NCBI RefSeq assembly: GCF_001998825.1
Contig: NZ_MLHG01000020.1
Coordinates: 20,995 to 84,994 of the forward strand
Direction: 5' to 3'
Source: Rodentibacter mrazii
Lineage (GTDB): Bacteria > Pseudomonadota > Gammaproteobacteria > Enterobacterales > Pasteurellaceae
DNA length: 64,000 nucleotides
The notes below the pieces were generated by a model. The model was given only the letters and a program-made list of their open reading frames with translations, was not told the origin of the DNA and made no database searches. Both the position numbers and the translations under genes were made by a program. Of this stretch, positions 63,122 through 64,000 are shown piece by piece. How positions within the stretch are numbered: the stretch's first letter is position 1; each line of letters begins with the position of its first letter.

Positions 63122-63960
63122 CGGCAAATTTACAACAGCAAGCCCAATTACGAACCCTCTCCATAGAAGGAATGAATAACTTTCGTGATATGGGTGGGTA
63201 TCTCACACGGGATCATCGAAAAGTCAAATGGCAACGGCTTTATCGTTCCGATCATTTATACAATACGAGCGAAAATGGGATAGCAATGTTAAAACCACTC
63301 AACATTCAGGCGGTAATTGACTATCGTAGCCCCAATGAAATTGCCAAATACCCCAATAAGATTATTGGAACGGAGCAAATTTACCAATTTGATCCCAATG
63401 CCCATACGGCAGAATTGGCAGCACAATTCACCTCATCAAAGGAAAACGAAGATGAAAATTTAGTGAATAAAATCATTGAGCAGAAACAAAACGGTAGTTT
63501 GGTACATTATGATGATATTGTGATGAGGCAATACAAAAATTTTGTGGAAAAGCCGGAATGCCAACAGGCTTTTGCTTCAATGTTAAAAGTTGCCGCTAAT
63601 CTGAAAGGTGGCGCTTTTATACAGCATTGTCGTGGAGGGAAAGATCGCACCGGTTTTGGGGCAATGTTACTGTTAGGGGTTTTAGGAGTCGATAAGAATC
63701 AAATAATTGATGATTATATGCTGACCCATATCAATCGCTTAGAACGCAATCGACAGAAAATGGCGGTTTATCGTCAAATCACTCAAGATCAAGAAGTATT
63801 GAATTATCTTTACTCGCTCATTGATACCAAACCTGAGTTTATTGAAATATCGATCAATACCATTGAGCGACAATATGGTTCAATTCAATACTATGCCGAA
63901 CAACAGCTTGGTATCAGTCGTGCGGAAATCCTTCAATTACAAGCGGATTATCTTGAATAA
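63118..63960 (+). CDS. Tyrosine-phosphatase-like protein, last gene of the PTS operon
   Basis: A 280-residue protein of the bacterial protein-tyrosine/serine phosphatase group (Pfam Y_phosphatase3). N-terminal GMNNFRDMGGYLTRD, RLYRSDHLYNTSENG and the CX5R catalytic loop IQHCRGGKDRTGFGAML near residue 174. Such enzymes dephosphorylate proteins, phosphoinositides or small phosphates. The four-base overlap with IID shows coupled translation. Its place where a sugar-phosphate enzyme would be expected suggests it acts on the imported phosphosugar or on the PTS (inference). Confidence 0.82.
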   Translation: MTANLQQQAQLRTLSIEGMNNFRDMGGYLTRDHRKVKWQRLYRSDHLYNTSENGIAMLKPLNIQAVIDYRSPNEIAKYPNKIIGTEQIYQFDPNAHTAELAAQFTSSKENEDENLVNKIIEQKQNGSLVHYDDIVMRQYKNFVEKPECQQAFASMLKVAANLKGGAFIQHCRGGKDRTGFGAMLLLGVLGVDKNQIIDDYMLTHINRLERNRQKMAVYRQITQDQEVLNYLYSLIDTKPEFIEISINTIERQYGSIQYYAEQQLGISRAEILQLQADYLE

Positions 63961-64000
63961 TCGGGCAATATCTTCTCAAAGTGCGGTCAATTTTGCCGAT

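Noticed and set aside
1..64000. CRISPR arrays, tRNA or rRNA genes, prophage
   Set aside because: No regularly spaced direct repeats, no cloverleaf or rRNA-like sequence and no phage structural genes were recognised by eye. A tRNAscan or Infernal run would be needed to exclude small RNAs.

Overview
The window looks like a chromosomal segment of a Pasteurellaceae bacterium of the Haemophilus/Aggregatibacter group. Three things point there. The 9-mer AAGTGCGGT / ACCGCACTT (the Haemophilus-type DNA uptake signal) recurs throughout, and several terminators are built from facing copies. The housekeeping genes resemble Haemophilus influenzae products in sequence and length (GlpQ/protein D, 563-residue GlpA, 415-residue LysA, Lon, AsnA/AsnC). 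Codon use is AT-leaning. The genus cannot be fixed from the sequence alone.

Layout. 1-8.2 kb is a glycerol-3-phosphate regulon: glpF, then glpQ and glpT on the minus strand, and glpABC on the plus strand. Two perfect CRP sites lie between glpT and glpA. 8.2-11.9 kb holds recQ, cyaY, the tiny lipoprotein gene lptM, and lysA. 11.9-38.4 kb is a large specialised-metabolite locus. 38.4-48.6 kb holds hslR, nudE, an OPT transporter, cysQ and the pentose-phosphate genes zwf, pgl and gnd, interrupted by two broken genes (DUF1304, DUF1176) and a vapD-like gene. 48.7-60.3 kb holds osmB, rpe, gph, lon with a sigma-32 promoter, an AbgT transporter, hemW, rpiA, serA, and divergent asnA/asnC. 60.6-64 kb is a mannose-family PTS operon (IIA, IIB, IIC, IID) ending in a tyrosine-phosphatase-like gene, preceded by a perfect 20-bp palindrome.

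The main system is the 26-kb locus. Its plus-strand arm (12.5-28.9 kb) is an aryl-polyene (APE) type II polyketide operon. It encodes a chain-length-factor-like protein, acyltransferases, two acyl carrier proteins, two paralogous acyl-activating enzymes (one fused to a hot-dog dehydratase), a thioesterase, a LolA-like protein, an MMPL exporter, an FAD enzyme, ketosynthases, a dehydratase and a ketoreductase. The minus-strand arm (38.4-28.9 kb) converges on it. It encodes DarA-like and DarB-like dialkylresorcinol enzymes, a BtrH-type acyltransferase candidate, an ABC exporter, a third acyl carrier protein, a further ketosynthase and a Cys-less ketosynthase-like partner. The combination suggests a flexirubin/arcuflavin-like pathway, in which an aryl polyene acid is esterified to a dialkylresorcinol and placed in the outer membrane. 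The product is inferred, not seen.

The minus-strand arm has been disturbed. Its ABC ATPase and permease genes are separated by a three-gene block (XRE regulator, outer-membrane barrel protein, lipoprotein), and a decayed RhuM-family remnant sits between two of its genes. No rRNA, tRNA, CRISPR array, intact insertion sequence or prophage was recognised.
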